Assembly: GCA_946699065.1 (NCBI GenBank)
Contig: CAMPDV010000237.1
Location: 124,001 to 188,000, forward strand
Source of the DNA: Loxodes magnus
Lineage: Eukaryota; Ciliophora; Karyorelictea; Loxodida; Loxodidae
DNA length: 64,000 bases
Reading direction: 5' to 3'
This document shows, piece after piece, positions 63,801-64,000 of this stretch. The notes under the pieces are model-generated. The model was not told where the DNA came from, ran no database searches, and saw only the letters and a program-made list of their open reading frames with translations. Positions within the stretch are counted from its first letter, which is position 1. Every line of letters starts with the position of its first letter. A program made the translations under genes and the position numbers.

Positions 63801-64000
63801 AACAATTTTTTATAATAATAATTAAAAAACCTAATATTTATTGTTTTATCTAAAACTTTATAGTATCAAATGATTTAATTTTAAGTATGCTATTTCTTTA
63901 CATTAATAAAATAGATATTTATTTTACTCCAAAAGTTAGAAGCTTTTATATAAAAAAGGATATCGATAATACAAATGAAAAATTAAAATAATACTATTAA

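Larger units (their letters stand above)
57751..64000. repeat. Unit U, copy 2 (truncated by the window end)
   Basis: Direct duplicate of 38694-44940. The match still continues at base 64000, so the true right boundary is outside. 57751-59070 and 60500-60860 hold no recognised gene. Confidence 0.95.

Overview
Organism and code. The window is nuclear DNA of a ciliate, roughly 78-80% A+T. An alpha-tubulin gene reads TAA and TAG as glutamine and ends at TGA. Read with TAA/TAG = Gln, hidden protein genes appear nearly everywhere; a standard-code search misses almost all of them. Within most of these genes TGA sits at tryptophan positions. In two paralogous gene pairs inside the window, TGG in one copy faces TGA in the other, in both directions. 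Every stop I can place is also TGA. UAA/UAG = Gln with UGA = Trp or stop is the karyorelict nuclear code (NCBI table 27). I therefore infer a karyorelict-type (Loxodes-like) ciliate rather than a Tetrahymena-type code 6 species. Only TGA can end a frame here, so an open frame alone is weak evidence. My gene calls rest on paralogy, motifs or composition, and confidence is set accordingly.

Layout. 1-4980: coding-like sequence on both strands that I could not assemble. 4985-8032 (-): gene A, about 1,015 aa, paralogous to gene B at 21743-24766 (+). 8149-9090 (+): a gene divergent from A. 11480-13753 (+): a probable membrane/coiled-coil protein gene, convergent with alpha-tubulin at 13843-15207 (-). 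16473-16545 (-): tRNA-Lys(UUU). 17149-18081 (+): a basic Trp-rich protein gene, followed by tandem repeats and an isolated GC-rich island at 18376-18530. 19614 onward (+): another unidentified gene, then gene B.

Mobile half. 25.4-27 kb holds a gag-like zinc-knuckle ORF and a non-LTR (LINE) fragment. 28.5-30.5 kb holds short direct repeats around another gag-like ORF. From 30.5 kb the window is a large duplication. A 2.5 kb arm carrying a WD40 beta-propeller gene occurs twice in opposite orientation (30497-33035 and 48625-51061). Each arm is followed, in the same orientation, by a 5.6 kb LINE (ORF1, then ORF2 with APE-type endonuclease, reverse transcriptase and a Cys/His finger) and a 6.2 kb unit U with gag-like and unidentified ORFs. 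The second LINE copy is the better preserved (ORF2 of 1,129 codons). A 940 bp 3' fragment of another LINE is inserted at its 5' end, flanked by a 14 bp target-site duplication. 44950-48620 is single-copy, extremely A+T-rich sequence with no gene I can support.

The alpha-tubulin is also odd: its tail runs five residues past the usual terminal tyrosine.
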